Shown in pieces: positions 1 to 10,700 of a stretch of DNA of 64,000 bases. The notes beneath the pieces were generated by a model. That model did not search any database and was not told the origin of the DNA. It saw only the letters and a program-made list of their open reading frames with translations. Numbering within the stretch: the stretch's first letter is position 1; every line of letters starts with the position of its first letter. Both the position numbers and the translations under genes were made by a program. Source of the stretch: Bombyx mori (Eukaryota; Arthropoda; Insecta; Lepidoptera; Bombycidae); NCBI RefSeq assembly GCF_030269925.1, contig NC_085123.1:3410001-3474000 (forward strand), read 5' to 3'.

Positions 1-77
1 GAACGTATATTTATAAATTTTACGATTTTTATGTTCATTACGGAATGCTATTCCTTCATCGTGAAAGTCGTACTAAC

Positions 78-1677
78 CAAATTAAGAATCTCCTCTTCAG
101 CAAGAGCGTTCTCCTTCTCGAGAAACTGCTTGAGCGTATCCTGGAACCGTTGCATCAGCGGATGAGTTGATTCCAACACTGCTGGCATCGCACCTAATTC
201 TCTTTTGCTGCGCCACCTTAAAAAAATAAAAATTAATGGTAATTTAATTTAGTTCTGTGCATGTATAACCATTTCACATACTAAAACAGTTAAATTGATA
301 TTAAAAAATAAAAATACGCTTTGTATGCTTTTTTATTGATTGTAGGGCGTCTTGTGAGCCCGCACGAGTAAATACCACCACGCAGCCAATTTCTGCCATG
401 AAGCAAGCAACACATAATATGTTTTTCGGTTTGAAAGGGCAGCTGTTGTACAAAACTGAGAGAGAGAACTTGTGTTATGTTGCTGTTGTCTATCCTCCGG
501 TAACCACTTATTACCAGGCGGACAGTGACCCCATTCCGTTCAGGAATTTTAAAAAAGCAGCTGTTGTACAAAACTGAGAATGAGAACTTGTGTTATATTG
601 CTGTTGTCTATTCTCCGGTAACCACTTAACACCAGGCGGATAGTGATTGCATTCCGTTCAGGAATAAAAAAGAAAGTCAGGGTATAGCTAGGTTACGCCT
701 GCAAGCTTACTGGTCGAAGGCCTCTCTGCCGGCCTTGTTGCAGTGGCACTGGTCGACCGGGCACCGGCAGCACTTGCAGATCCCATCTTCAAACGGAGGA
801 GTCACGCACTCGCACTCTTCGACTTCCTGTTCGAAAAAAAAAACAAAATGACAAGAGATTGACAGTTAGCAAAATACGGCGATCGACCTACGTATTACAC
901 TGAATTTCGTGTTACAGATACTTTGAAAAAAATAAAAGATATGTTTCGAAATAAAATAACACAGTCGTCGTGCCCTAAAGGATAAAACGTCCGGTGCATT
1001 CGTGTTGAGCGATGCACCGGTGTTCGAATTCCACACGCGGGTACCAATTTTTTTCTAATGAAATACGTACTCAACAAATGTTCACGATTGGGTTCCACGG
1101 TGAAGGAATAACATCGTGTAGTAAAAATCAAACCCGCAAAATTATAATTTGCGTAATTACTGGTGGTAGGACCTGTTGTGAGCTCGCACGGTTAGGTACC
1201 ACCACCCTGCCATTTTCTGCCGTGAAGCAGTAATGCGTTTCGGTTTGAAGGGTGGGGCAGCCGTTGTAACTATACTGAGACCTTAGAACTCATATCTCAA
1301 GGTGCGTGGCGCATTTACGTTATAGATGTCTATGGGCTCCGGGAACCACTTAACACCAGGTGGGCCGTGAGCTCGTGCACCCATCTATAAAAAATAAAAA
1401 CACTTTTTTTGCGCTTGTAGACATTCGAGCATACCTGATCGTCACCGTCGCCCATGGATTTCAGCATGCCATGTATGTAATACTTAACATAATCAAATCT
1501 TACGTGCGGAAATATAATTCTCTCGTTCCTGTGGAACAGGCAATTCTCCTCGTGGACCACAAGATCATGTTCGTCTCTTGGACAATCGCAGGTGAGTGGC
1601 AGCGGTGATTCTGTCGAACGACTGTCCTCCGTGCAACCGCAGTCTATGGATGTACCAGATCCTCGGAAATCGGACAT
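78..1677 (-). CDS. CCDC40-like axonemal coiled-coil protein, 5' part (runs off left edge)
   Basis: Three exons join in frame on the minus strand: 1677-1435 (81 codons, phase 0), 826-711 (ends in phase 2 at A|GTAAGC) and 216-78 (ends at TTG|GTTAGT). The gene continues beyond base 1. The first two exons encode a cysteine-rich stretch (DCGC, CDCP, CECV, CKCCRCP, QCHC). The third encodes HPLMQRFQDTLKQFLEKEN followed by acidic helical sequence. This resembles the HPLM-RFQ-ALK motif that opens the coiled coil of CCDC40, the axonemal ruler partner of CCDC39 that sets the 96-nm repeat and docks inner dynein arms and nexin links. The ATG lies 71 bp downstream of an RFX X-box, which supports both the start and a ciliary role. 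If the 711 donor is not used, translation stops two codons later and the product is a small Cys-rich protein. Identity rests on one short motif plus the X-box, so it is moderate. Confidence 0.6.
330..668 (+). repeat. Bm1-like SINE pieces with an internal tandem duplication
   Basis: Bases 330-425 match the family A head (GGCGTCTTGTGAGCCCGCA). From about 432 a diverged central part (GCAGCTGTTGTACAAAACTG) runs through the CCACTTA-CACCAGGCGG tail and is present twice, at about 437-548 and 557-668. Each copy ends in CCATTCCGTTCAGGAAT or similar. It lies in intron 2 of the CCDC40-like gene. Confidence 0.6.
964..1398 (+). repeat. Full-length Bm1-like SINE (tRNA-like head + body + tail)
   Basis: The element starts with a tRNA-like head: an A-box-like segment around 971-980 and a B box GTTCGAATTCC near 1021. 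A linker follows (AATTTGCGTAATTACTGGTG), then the common tail GTAGGACC...CACCCATCTATAAAAAATAAA. About 430 bp in all. The head resembles tRNA-Arg. This is the only complete and uninterrupted copy in the window, and it lies in intron 1 of the CCDC40-like gene. Confidence 0.75.
1400..1480 (-). repeat. Copy of the GCAGCGGCTTGG-type repeat, overlapping the 3' end of CCDC40-like exon 1
   Basis: Read on the minus strand, CTGAAATCCATGGGCGACGG...GATCAGGTATGCTCG...GTCTACAAG parallels copies at 47545-47670 and 57109-57235 (CTGACGTCCATGAGCGACGG...CATCAGGTGGGCCGTATGCTCG...CTGCCTAC). The proposed exon 1 donor (CAG|GTATGC) therefore lies inside repeat-derived DNA. Confidence 0.55.
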
Positions 1678-1747
1678 GATTCGTAATATTTGTGCAGAAA
1701 TTAAGAAGGGAACACGCGTGTTTCGCGGGATGAAAACAGCGCTGTTT

Positions 1748-1760
1748 GTTGCTAGGCAAC
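1748..1760 (-). promoter_or_regulatory. RFX X-box upstream of the CCDC40-like gene
   Basis: The minus strand reads GTTGCCTAGCAAC: two RFX half-sites (GTTGCC and AGCAAC) with a 1-bp spacer, matching the consensus GTNRCC-N(0-3)-RGYAAC. It sits 71 bp before the ATG at 1677, the usual distance for ciliary X-boxes. A further half-site (GTTGCT) lies at about 1769-1774. Confidence 0.75.
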
Positions 1761-2619
1761 GACGCAGCGTTGCTAAGTTTCAAATGTGTGTCATTGAAAA
1801 AGGATACAACCTCATTCTGTAATAAAATTTGCCGACTCGCTCTGCTATCCTGGTTTCAACTCTTCTTAGTGCGGAACTTATTACCACATATTTTGCACAA
1901 ATAGTTAACGGATTTTTGAAAAAAATTAGGTGCCTTAAATAAAACTATCAATTAAAAAAAAATATACAAAAGGCAATGCTAATTTCACAGCAAAATAATT
2001 GTCAGTTGTAAATGTTATTATATTAAATTTATTAAACATGTCATACATGCGCGCGCTAAGACACGTCCGTATAGGTCAATACCTAATAACTATAACCAAA
2101 CTGCGCAAATAGTCTGTATTCCGACGCTCCGCACTTTATACTTGTTAATAGGGAGTCGATCCATCGACGGTTCGCGCTCAAAGGATTAACACGTAGTCTA
2201 ATCGCGATCTGTAACGAGTTGTCCTTAACATAGAGTTAAAAATCGTAAGTACCGAGGTGCGAATCTATTTTTAATCATTCGTTGCCAATTTATAATTAAT
2301 TTAATTGCTGTTCATTTAATTAAAACACTTATACTTTCACTCAATAAACAGTGTAACTATTTTGATTTTGTATCATAAACAAAATCCATATAATTATATT
2401 CTATACGTTTCATGTTCACACGCACGTGGATCTAGTTCTAGTAATGTCGATTTCCACTAACTTTAGTTTATTGTGTTTATAGACAGCACCTGATAATGTT
2501 TTTTGTACGTCTTTTTTCGTTTCCGCGGTTTCCGGATCCTATAGACGCGGTGTCGGTTGTTAACCGCTTAATTTCGGGCGGGTAGTGAGCTAGTACACCC
2601 ATCTAATATTACTCTGCTT
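1761..2619. other. AT-rich DNA between the two ciliary genes, no gene seen
   Basis: This is non-coding sequence upstream of the CCDC40-like gene. I see no long open frame and no recognised repeat, apart from a weak SINE-tail-like piece (AACCGCTTAATTTCGGGCGG) near 2559-2605. Confidence 0.5.
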
Positions 2620-2634
2620 TGCATGTACGAACTA

Positions 2635-2935
2635 ACTGTGCTGGGGCTCGAGATAAATAAAACAGTTCCACCAAAGTACAAGTTAACACTCTATTAGCAC
2701 TTAGAACGCTTAAAACACTTACACTTTAAAATCATCAATTTACTTCTTCCGCTTCACGCTCCACATCCCTAGAATTATCTAGAATATTGCACACATTTCG
2801 AGTATTGTGTTTCCGCTATCTGACAATAGATGGCGTTGTACTTCTCGAGCGTTCTAGATGCTACTAGATCCTTCGATATTCGTTCGACTATTCGGCGATA
2901 GATGGCGTTGCTCTTACCGGCGTAACAGAACGAAC
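2635..2935 (-). repeat. Solo-LTR-like copy (reverse orientation)
   Basis: The reverse complement matches 44283-44661 with indels: it starts TGTTACGCCGGTAAGAG, contains GCCATCTATTGTCAGATAGC and runs to the AGTGTTTTAAGCGTTCT...AGCCCCAGC end. TGTTACGC-type termini and the absence of internal coding suggest a solo LTR. Confidence 0.45.
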
Positions 2936-3306
2936 GAACGATAGCATAATTATTAGAAAATAAAACACTGGATACGTATGTGTAACATATTTATTCGCGG
3001 GGTATATCTTTCTTTCATATGCCACGAATATAGCAACCGTGAATACGGAATGATAATTGACACAATATAGGATTATGGGGGATACGTACGTAGGTGAGAA
3101 ATTAGAAACATACTTCAGGCATAATTGTAATAAGGTCTATTTTACTTTTTTATTATTGCATTATATTTGACATATTATTTGACGACACGCTTTATAATAT
3201 AACAATGTTTCCAAGACATAGCATAAAAATATAATAATGATAGGTGGTAAAAATGACAATGTGTTCGAAGTATATTTCAAATAATGGAACATGGAAAAGA
3301 AGGTTA

Positions 3307-3743
3307 CAACACGCTTACTTTTTTTTAAGAGATTTTATGACCTGGTAACTAAGACCTTTAAGTCATGTCTTATTTTACTTTACATTCTTAATTTTATGAA
3401 AAATGATAATATGGAGTGAAATGAAATGAAGATGATTAATTTGAGACATTAATCAACTGGGATGAAATTTAATGAAATGAGATGATATGGGATGAAATAT
3501 AATCGCAGTAAAATGGTGGTCATTTACTGAGATTTTTTCAGTGGACTTTTTGGAGGAACCCGAGAAGTTACGTCCAGCAGCTTTGTTTCATTTTCCCACA
3601 TTTGTGCACTTTCACAGATATTAAACAGTTAATAAACCACCATTATTACACATTTAAACCTGAAGAAACACTAAATGGACAAAATAAAACAAATCACACA
3701 ACTTCACTCCTCGCGTTCCCGCCAAAAAGTCCAACACGCTTAC
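3307..3743 (-). mobile_element. Poly(A)-tailed retroposon (family E) with 12-bp target duplication
   Basis: The element (3319-3731) is flanked by the direct repeat CAACACGCTTAC at 3307-3318 and 3732-3743. In minus orientation it begins GGACTTTTTGGCGGGAACGC and ends in AAAAAAAA. Its target duplication and A tail indicate a retroposon. Related copies lie at 16415-16805 (opposite orientation) and 52846-53090. Confidence 0.7.
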
Positions 3744-4004
3744 AAAGGATATTCGTTTGAATACCTGCATATTTGGAATAAAGAAATCTTTAGCCACGGG
3801 AATTGGGTCACATTTTTTAATCTGCGAATAGTGAAACCACGAATGAAGGAAGCGCGAGTAAGGAATTTTTACTTTATTAATTAAAACAAAGAATAAGGCA
3901 GATCACAACACTCGCAGTGAATTTTACGGTATCGAATGAAACGAAAAATACTTATGTCATTTTGATTGATCTAAATCATTTTTTTTTTTTTTTATGTTTG
4001 AAGG

Positions 4005-4500
4005 ATTACTGGTGGCCCGGAGGCCTTTCCAGTTTCACCAGGACAGGTGGGCGAGCAAAGGCTCAGCCAGGAGGGGTGGGATTTGCTAACAGCTACCCGA
4101 GCGCCTCCGAAGGAGACCTAACAACTCAAGAGTAGCTGCTTCGCGAATGAATCTACTACCAGATCGGAATCGCGACCCGCTGAGAAGATCCGGCGAGAAA
4201 CTCAGCGAGCTGATTCATGGGTTAGGTTGCACGGCGAACTCTTTGTCGAGTTCGACGAGTACGGTTACCGAGGTCCCTAAGCCTGCTCCTAGAGCTGAAG
4301 GCGTCTAGTGCAAAGGTTATTGGATCTGATGGATCCGTAAGGACGTGTCTAGGGCGTCGACGGTGACTGGCTCCTGCATGATCAGGATTCGGGGAGTAGT
4401 CAGCGGCGGCTACGATAAGGCGATTATCATGACGCATAGCCTTATCGAAGTACCGTTCCGACGCTGACTTCATGTATTTCTGTATAGATTCGAGGCCCAG
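4005..4500 (-). mobile_element. Non-LTR retrotransposon 3' fragment (RT C-terminus + 3' UTR)
   Basis: The minus strand encodes the end of a reverse-transcriptase ORF ([20 protein letters not shown] ... [11 protein letters not shown], about 4222-4473). Its 3' UTR follows, containing the GATCCGGCGAGAAACTCAGC segment in reverse. It is the same element as 7448-8125 but inverted. It lies just upstream of the IFT56 promoter. Confidence 0.7.
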
Positions 4501-4605
4501 GTCGTCGTGTAAGATCTAAATCATAGATTATAATACACTTAATATATATCTAAATACCTACCTACTCATAGAAAATAAATATACCTACTTCATTATAAAA
4601 TGGCG

Positions 4606-4619
4606 GTTGCCATGACAAC
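4606..4619 (+). promoter_or_regulatory. RFX X-box upstream of IFT56
   Basis: GTTGCCATGACAAC fits the 14-bp X-box GTHNYYATRRNAAC at every position and is one base from the perfect palindrome. It ends 83 bp before the ATG at 4703. X-boxes at this distance are the hallmark of RFX/DAF-19-controlled ciliary genes, and nematode dyf-13 is a known ciliary orthologue of IFT56. Confidence 0.85.
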
Positions 4620-4702
4620 GTACTGCGTAAACAAATCGAAGACTCATAAGTACGCCCAAAACTCCTACTGTTTATTTAATTAAAAGTCAAGAGTTATATA
4701 AA

Positions 4703-7700
4703 ATGGTAAGTTATCTTGAAACAATATACTGAAATAAAAAAGTAGTGCCCTACCCAATGTTTCGAATGACAAATCAAATTGCATCCATTTTTATTTCAAT
4801 CTTTAGAAATTTGTTTATTCTTTGAGGTTAGGACCTAGGATACACACTACTGTACAGTTACCTACCAAATGAATAAATACACTTATCGGAATTGCATTCG
4901 TATATGCCTAAGTGTAATACTCCAAGCATTTGTAGAAAGGCTAAAAAAACTTTAGTAATAATAAATCAATAAAATTAGTCTATGAATAGAAGAAAATATT
5001 CCAAAATAAATATAAATAAAGAAAATTAACTAACATGGTTGGCTTGTATGAACGCTGTCCTTGGTATCGAAAATTCCGACCCATACCTACCAACCGACCG
5101 ATGCAAAGAGAGGAAGGACATTTAAAATACCTCTGTGTCCAAAATCCTAAACACTTATAGCTTAGTAATAATCCGTTGTCTAAAAAAAATCGGTTGTCTT
5201 TAAAGTCGGCTTACTGACGATAGTTGAACGTGACAATGTGATAAGAAAATACTGATAAAATGGTTTCATTTTTCAATTATCGCAATTATTGTTGCTATAA
5301 ACAATTGACACCACATTCACTTTTCACTGAACTTCATACTTGACGAAAACATGTGCGTGCAGCCGGCTCCATCGAATTATAAGACGTTGTCACGTCAAAA
5401 CTTAATATAAGCTCCAAATAAGAGCAACAGCAAAATAATATAATACAAATGATCAGATATTATCAAGATCGAAACCGGCGTCCGAGAGTCGCTCGAGCAC
5501 CGCCAGTAGCACAGTAAAGAAGAACTTTCCAGAACTCGAAGATTTTCTCTTGAAGAGAGATTATGTCGGTGCGCTGACTATGCTAGAGGTACTAGCACTT
5601 AACATCTCCTTACCACCTGTTTACTGTTTTGTTTACCACTTCCTTACTATATTTTTTATCATCTGATTTTTTTACTTCAGTCAATATGAGGACGAACCCG
5701 CGATGCCCTCCCCACGTTTAAGGGTCAGCGCAGACAGAACGGAGCGCAGCGGAGAGGATTTTATTAACGTACTTGAAAATAAGCTTTCAAATTATGAAAA
5801 TAAAGTGCATAAATGCTTGAACCCGACAAAAAATACTCGCGCGTGCTCGAAGATGCGCGGTGTTGAGTAGGTGCCCGTGTCGTACCTACGCGTACGCGAT
5901 CCGTAAAGAAAATTCCCGAGACCGCGCGGTGATTATTCCTCTCTGTCTGCGCTGACCCTTAGTGGTCAAACGGAGCATATAGACATCATAAAGTGAATGT
6001 CACCATCAATTCTAAAATTTACTTGTATTGTGTCTATAAGTTATTTTTCTAATCAAACTCAGAACTTTGACTGCTTTGCGGCATAAGTAGGGGCAATAGT
6101 GGGACATACACGTACGTACGCACAGTAAACTCTACTAGTAACTGCGCAAACTTATAAACTTTAAGAGTTGCACCCGGTCACCGTCCTCGTCGCTTGCAAC
6201 GAAGGGCTCGGCGAGCGAATTAACCCATAGACACAGCCCACTGAGTTTCTCGCCGGATCTTCTCAGTAGGTCGCGTTTCCGATCCGGTGGTAGATTCTGC
6301 GAAGCACTGCTCTTGCTAGAGTTAGTATTAGCAACACTCCAGTTTGAGCCCCGTGAGCTCACCTACACACGTCAGGATGAAGCTGAAATAGCCTCTCAAG
6401 GCATCAGCATAGGTAGGAAAAAAAATAAAATAAAAAATAGTTGCAGTTGTTGTTAGAGAAAATTCATCGTGAATACTAGTCAGATGCGGAGCCGCGACGG
6501 CTTCTAATAATTTCTTACTCCACATCTATCATGTTACTAGTTGAGCCCCATGAGCTCACTTACTCGTTTTGTGAATCTAGTATAACCCTTCGAGATTACT
6601 AGAATAGGTAGAAAAAAAATTGTCGCGCTTTTGGTTCAATTTAGAATACTTCATTATATAATTGATATTAGATTTCATTACCTCTGATCTAGTGGTTAAG
6701 TAAAATTGTGTGCTTAATCACAGTCTTGTTAGTCCGCACTGGTAGGTAACACCACCCCGCCTATTTCTGCCGTGAAGCAGTAATGCGTTTCGGTTTGAAG
6801 GGTGGGGCAGCCGTTGTAACTATACTGAGAGTGGGTGGCGGTAACTACTTAACACCAGGTGAGCTGTGAGCTCGTCCACACATCTAAGCAATAAAATAAT
6901 AATAAAAAAAGATGCAGTTTGGCGATTGCGCGTCACACATAGACCATCCAATCACACAAAATCTTCATTTTTGACAGAATTTTGTTCTATCGTCCCATAG
7001 TTCTTAAAACACGAAGGCAACAAAGACGTATGGTGCGACGTGTGGTCGGCGTGGTGCTGGTTCCATCTCGGCGACTATCAGCGGGCGGCAGACGCCTACA
7101 TCAAAGTCAGAGATCACAACAAAATGGATGAAAGAATAGCTGATAATATAGAAATGGATATTGCTGTGTGCTATTTCTATTTAGGTAAGATTATTGGCAA
7201 CGAGTGATGATCTATTTTACTCGTCAGGTTACGCTGGCATAGCCTTCTAAGGTTACCTAACTACAAGTGTGGGTAAAAAAGTGTAGGATCAGAAGTAAAA
7301 AAAATATTTGAAGTATTTTCCCACTGGTCTAAAAAATATTTTTTCATGTTTAATTCTTCAGGGATGTACAAGGAATCGCATGAAGCCGCCGAAAAAGCTC
7401 CAACATGCACCTTGAAGGTAGTTGATTATAATATTATTGCATGACGTATGAACGAACCCTTTGTTCTCATGGTATTAAGCGACATGACCCTTTACAATAC
7501 TTGCAGGCCCGTCATGACTTACGCGAGTGTAGTGTTCGCTCACGGGGCCCGAACACACATCACCCAAACCCTACAATCCCGCTTTTGCAGTTTAGCCATC
7601 GGAGCTCCATCGTTCGTGAGGAGTGTTGGCCTACACGATGATCTGGGCCTTGAATCAATGCGGAAATACATGAAGTCAGCGTTGAAACGGTACTTCGATA

Positions 7701-10700
7701 AGGCTATGCGTCATGATAACCGCCTTATCGTTGCCGCCGCTGACTATTCCACGAATCCTGATCCCGCAGGAGCCAGTCATCGTCGACGCCCTAGACACGT
7801 CCTTACGGATCCATCAGATCCAATAACCTTTGCATTAGTCGCCTGCAGCTCTAACAGTAGGAGCAGGCTTAGGGACTCTGGTAACCGTACTCGTCGAACT
7901 CGACAAAGAGTTCGACGTGCTACCTAACCCATGAATCAGCTCGCTGAGTTTCTCGCCGGATCTTCTCAGTGGGCTGCGATTCCGATCCGGTAGTAGATTC
8001 ATTCGCGAAGCAACTGCTCTTGAGTTGTTAGGTCTCCTTCGGAGACGCTCAGGCAGCTGTTAGCAAATCCTACCCCTCCTGGCTGAGCCTTTGCTCGCCC
8101 ACCTGTCCTTGTGAAACTGAAACGGCATCATATACTATCAAAAAATTATGAGTGTTTTATAAAATAATGTGTCTGACTTATTTATATTCGAATTTAAATT
8201 TACCGCTAATGTGGTAGTAAATAACTAACCACAAAATAATCAAACTTACAAAATGTTGCTTTTTATCTTTATTATTACATGTTCTTCTTCATCCAGTTCC
8301 CTAGAAAATTGGGACCCGCCCACAGGATTTGAATGCCGCCATAGTCCTATCGATTAAAGCTTTCTTCTTTAAGCAACGACTACTTCAAATACAAATTATT
8401 TAATTTGTTTGCGCTAACCGTTTTCTATAAGAAAAAAACTCTAATATCTATGGATGCAGTCACACAATTAATTTAAAGTCAGCTGCAATGGGTTGATATG
8501 TCTATATACGTAAAATTAAATTTAAAAAATATATATTGAATAATCAATGATTTATGTCGAACTACACTTGGCCATACAGAACCGACTACAGTTCCACTTG
8601 GCTCACAAGCTCAACGACGAGGAAGGTCTGATGCGTACTCACGCTGCCCTTCGAGATATACCGGAAGACCAGCTCAGCTTGGCCTCAGTTCACTACCTGA
8701 GGGCTCATTACCAGGAAGCTATTGATGTTTACAAGAAATTGTTGCTCGAAAGACGGTAGGTTAGACCAGAAGTTTTCAGAAAACGGGAAAAATAATAGTT
8801 TTTAAATGTAGAATATGGTATTCTACTAAGATTTAGTTATAAGAATGCATGAAAAGCCTTTTACTGAGCGATTGTTTTTGTACCTACTAACGACAATTAA
8901 TGACACTGACGTCATTAATTAATTCCTCATGTCTCATAATTAAAATTATTTTTACGGTTTAATCTCGCATTTCTGCTTATTATAATTTTATTATTCCCGG
9001 CGTTTTGAATACAGCTAACTGTCCTATTACATGATACAACACGGTTCCACACTAACTCGTAAAGAAAAAAATTCCCTAAAACCGTTTTATAACACGGTAC
9101 TTCTACAACACGATAACAAAACTTTTTATTAAAAACTAGCTGACCCGGCAGACTTCGTAGTGCCTCAATCGATAAATAAAAGACCTAAGCTTCTGTATAA
9201 AATAAACTTAACACAAACAATAGGAATCCGTCCGACGGGGGACACATCAAAGGGAAAAAAAAATTAATTTTTATTTAATTCCGAGCATTTTCATATTTAT
9301 CTACCTTTTAAACCTTCTCTGGACTTCCACAAATAATTCAAGACCAAAATTAGCCAAATCGGTCCAGCCGTTCTCGAGTTTTAGCGAGCAGCAATTCATT
9401 TTTATATATAATAATATAGATTATTTAAAAAAATTACATAATGAACACACAATACACGGGAATAATCGAAACTTTATTGCTTATGTATAGTATAGTAAGT
9501 AATATAGTTTATGTATGTCGGCGCGTGTTTTTATAAACCATTAGTTCATGACTAATAAAGATGGGACGACAAACAACACGTGCAAACATGTCGGCGCGTG
9601 TTTTTATAAACCATTAATTCATGACTAATAAAGATGGGACGACAAACAACACGTGCAAGCATTCATCGAAAACAACACCTGCAAGATAAGAGTCGTAAAC
9701 AACATCGTCCCACCACGATACCTTGCTATAAAAACGCTCCGTTGTTGTCTCTCGAGCTCAGCCCACTGAGTTTCTCGCCGGATCTTCTCAGTGGGTCACG
9801 TTTCCGATCCGGTGTAGATTCTGCGAAGCACTGCTCTTGCTAGGGTCAGTGTTAGCAACTCTCCGGTTGAGCCCCGCGAGCTCACCTACAACGTTAGGGC
9901 GAAGCTGAAATAGCCTCTCAAGGCCATCAGCAAAGGTAGGAAAAAAAAAAAAACTCTCTAGCTCAGAAGCGAGCGAGTCGCCGTGTCAGACGGAACGCTC
10001 CTGCGTAATATACGCTCTGAGTTAACATTTCTGGTTTTATTGACTTACGAAGACCACCCGCTTACCATGTCGCTACCCGAAAGTGGAAATACTCCAACAT
10101 GTATAGTAAATAAAAATACATACAGGCATAGTTGTGATGTTTCATTCAGGAAAATTGCTCTCTTTTTTTGTACTGCCTCTATCCACTAAGACCACGAGGA
10201 AAAATTTCAATTAACATTCGAAAAGTAAATATTAACAACTATAACTGTACTTAAAACGATTAATTGCAGATACAAAAGATATGAAAATGACGATATGGAT
10301 TGGATTAAAGTTTTGACCCACACGAGCGGGTAAAATTTTCAAAATGAATCTAATAATAGTTAGTTTTAAACGTAAAAACATTATATAAATTAATATTTAT
10401 TGTATATCTATCTCATCGATCAATCGATGGTGTAGCTAAAACAGTATTAGAATTAATGTTATTTTGAACATATTACGGAGATAGGCAATTAAATTAGAAA
10501 TAGAATAGTAGTAGATATTAAAATTTGTAGATGTGTGGAAAAATATAATTTAAACCTACTTTACGATTTACTCTTAAGAGACAACCAAAGTTGTCGACAT
10601 AGCACCGTGGATTAGTAAGCTGAAATGGGAATGGGCTGGCCACATTAGCCGGAGTCATTTTAATTTTTTTTATCCTACCTGTGCTGATAGTCTTGAGAGT

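Noticed and set aside
964..1060. tRNA gene at the SINE head
   Set aside because: A and B boxes are present, but the cloverleaf stems are not intact and the sequence continues into a SINE body; the same holds at 14343, 42619 and 22960.
290..1233. Short open frames at the left edge, both strands
   Set aside because: They lie wholly in SINE sequence that recurs across the window.
7448..7927. Host gene of 159 codons
   Set aside because: A second inverted copy at 4222-4473 and the RT-like sequence show it is a truncated retrotransposon.
8547..8759. Open frame beginning ATG at 8547
   Set aside because: Its first residues are intron; homology and the acceptor CATACAG put the IFT56 exon start at 8580 and the donor at 8755, before the frame's own stop.
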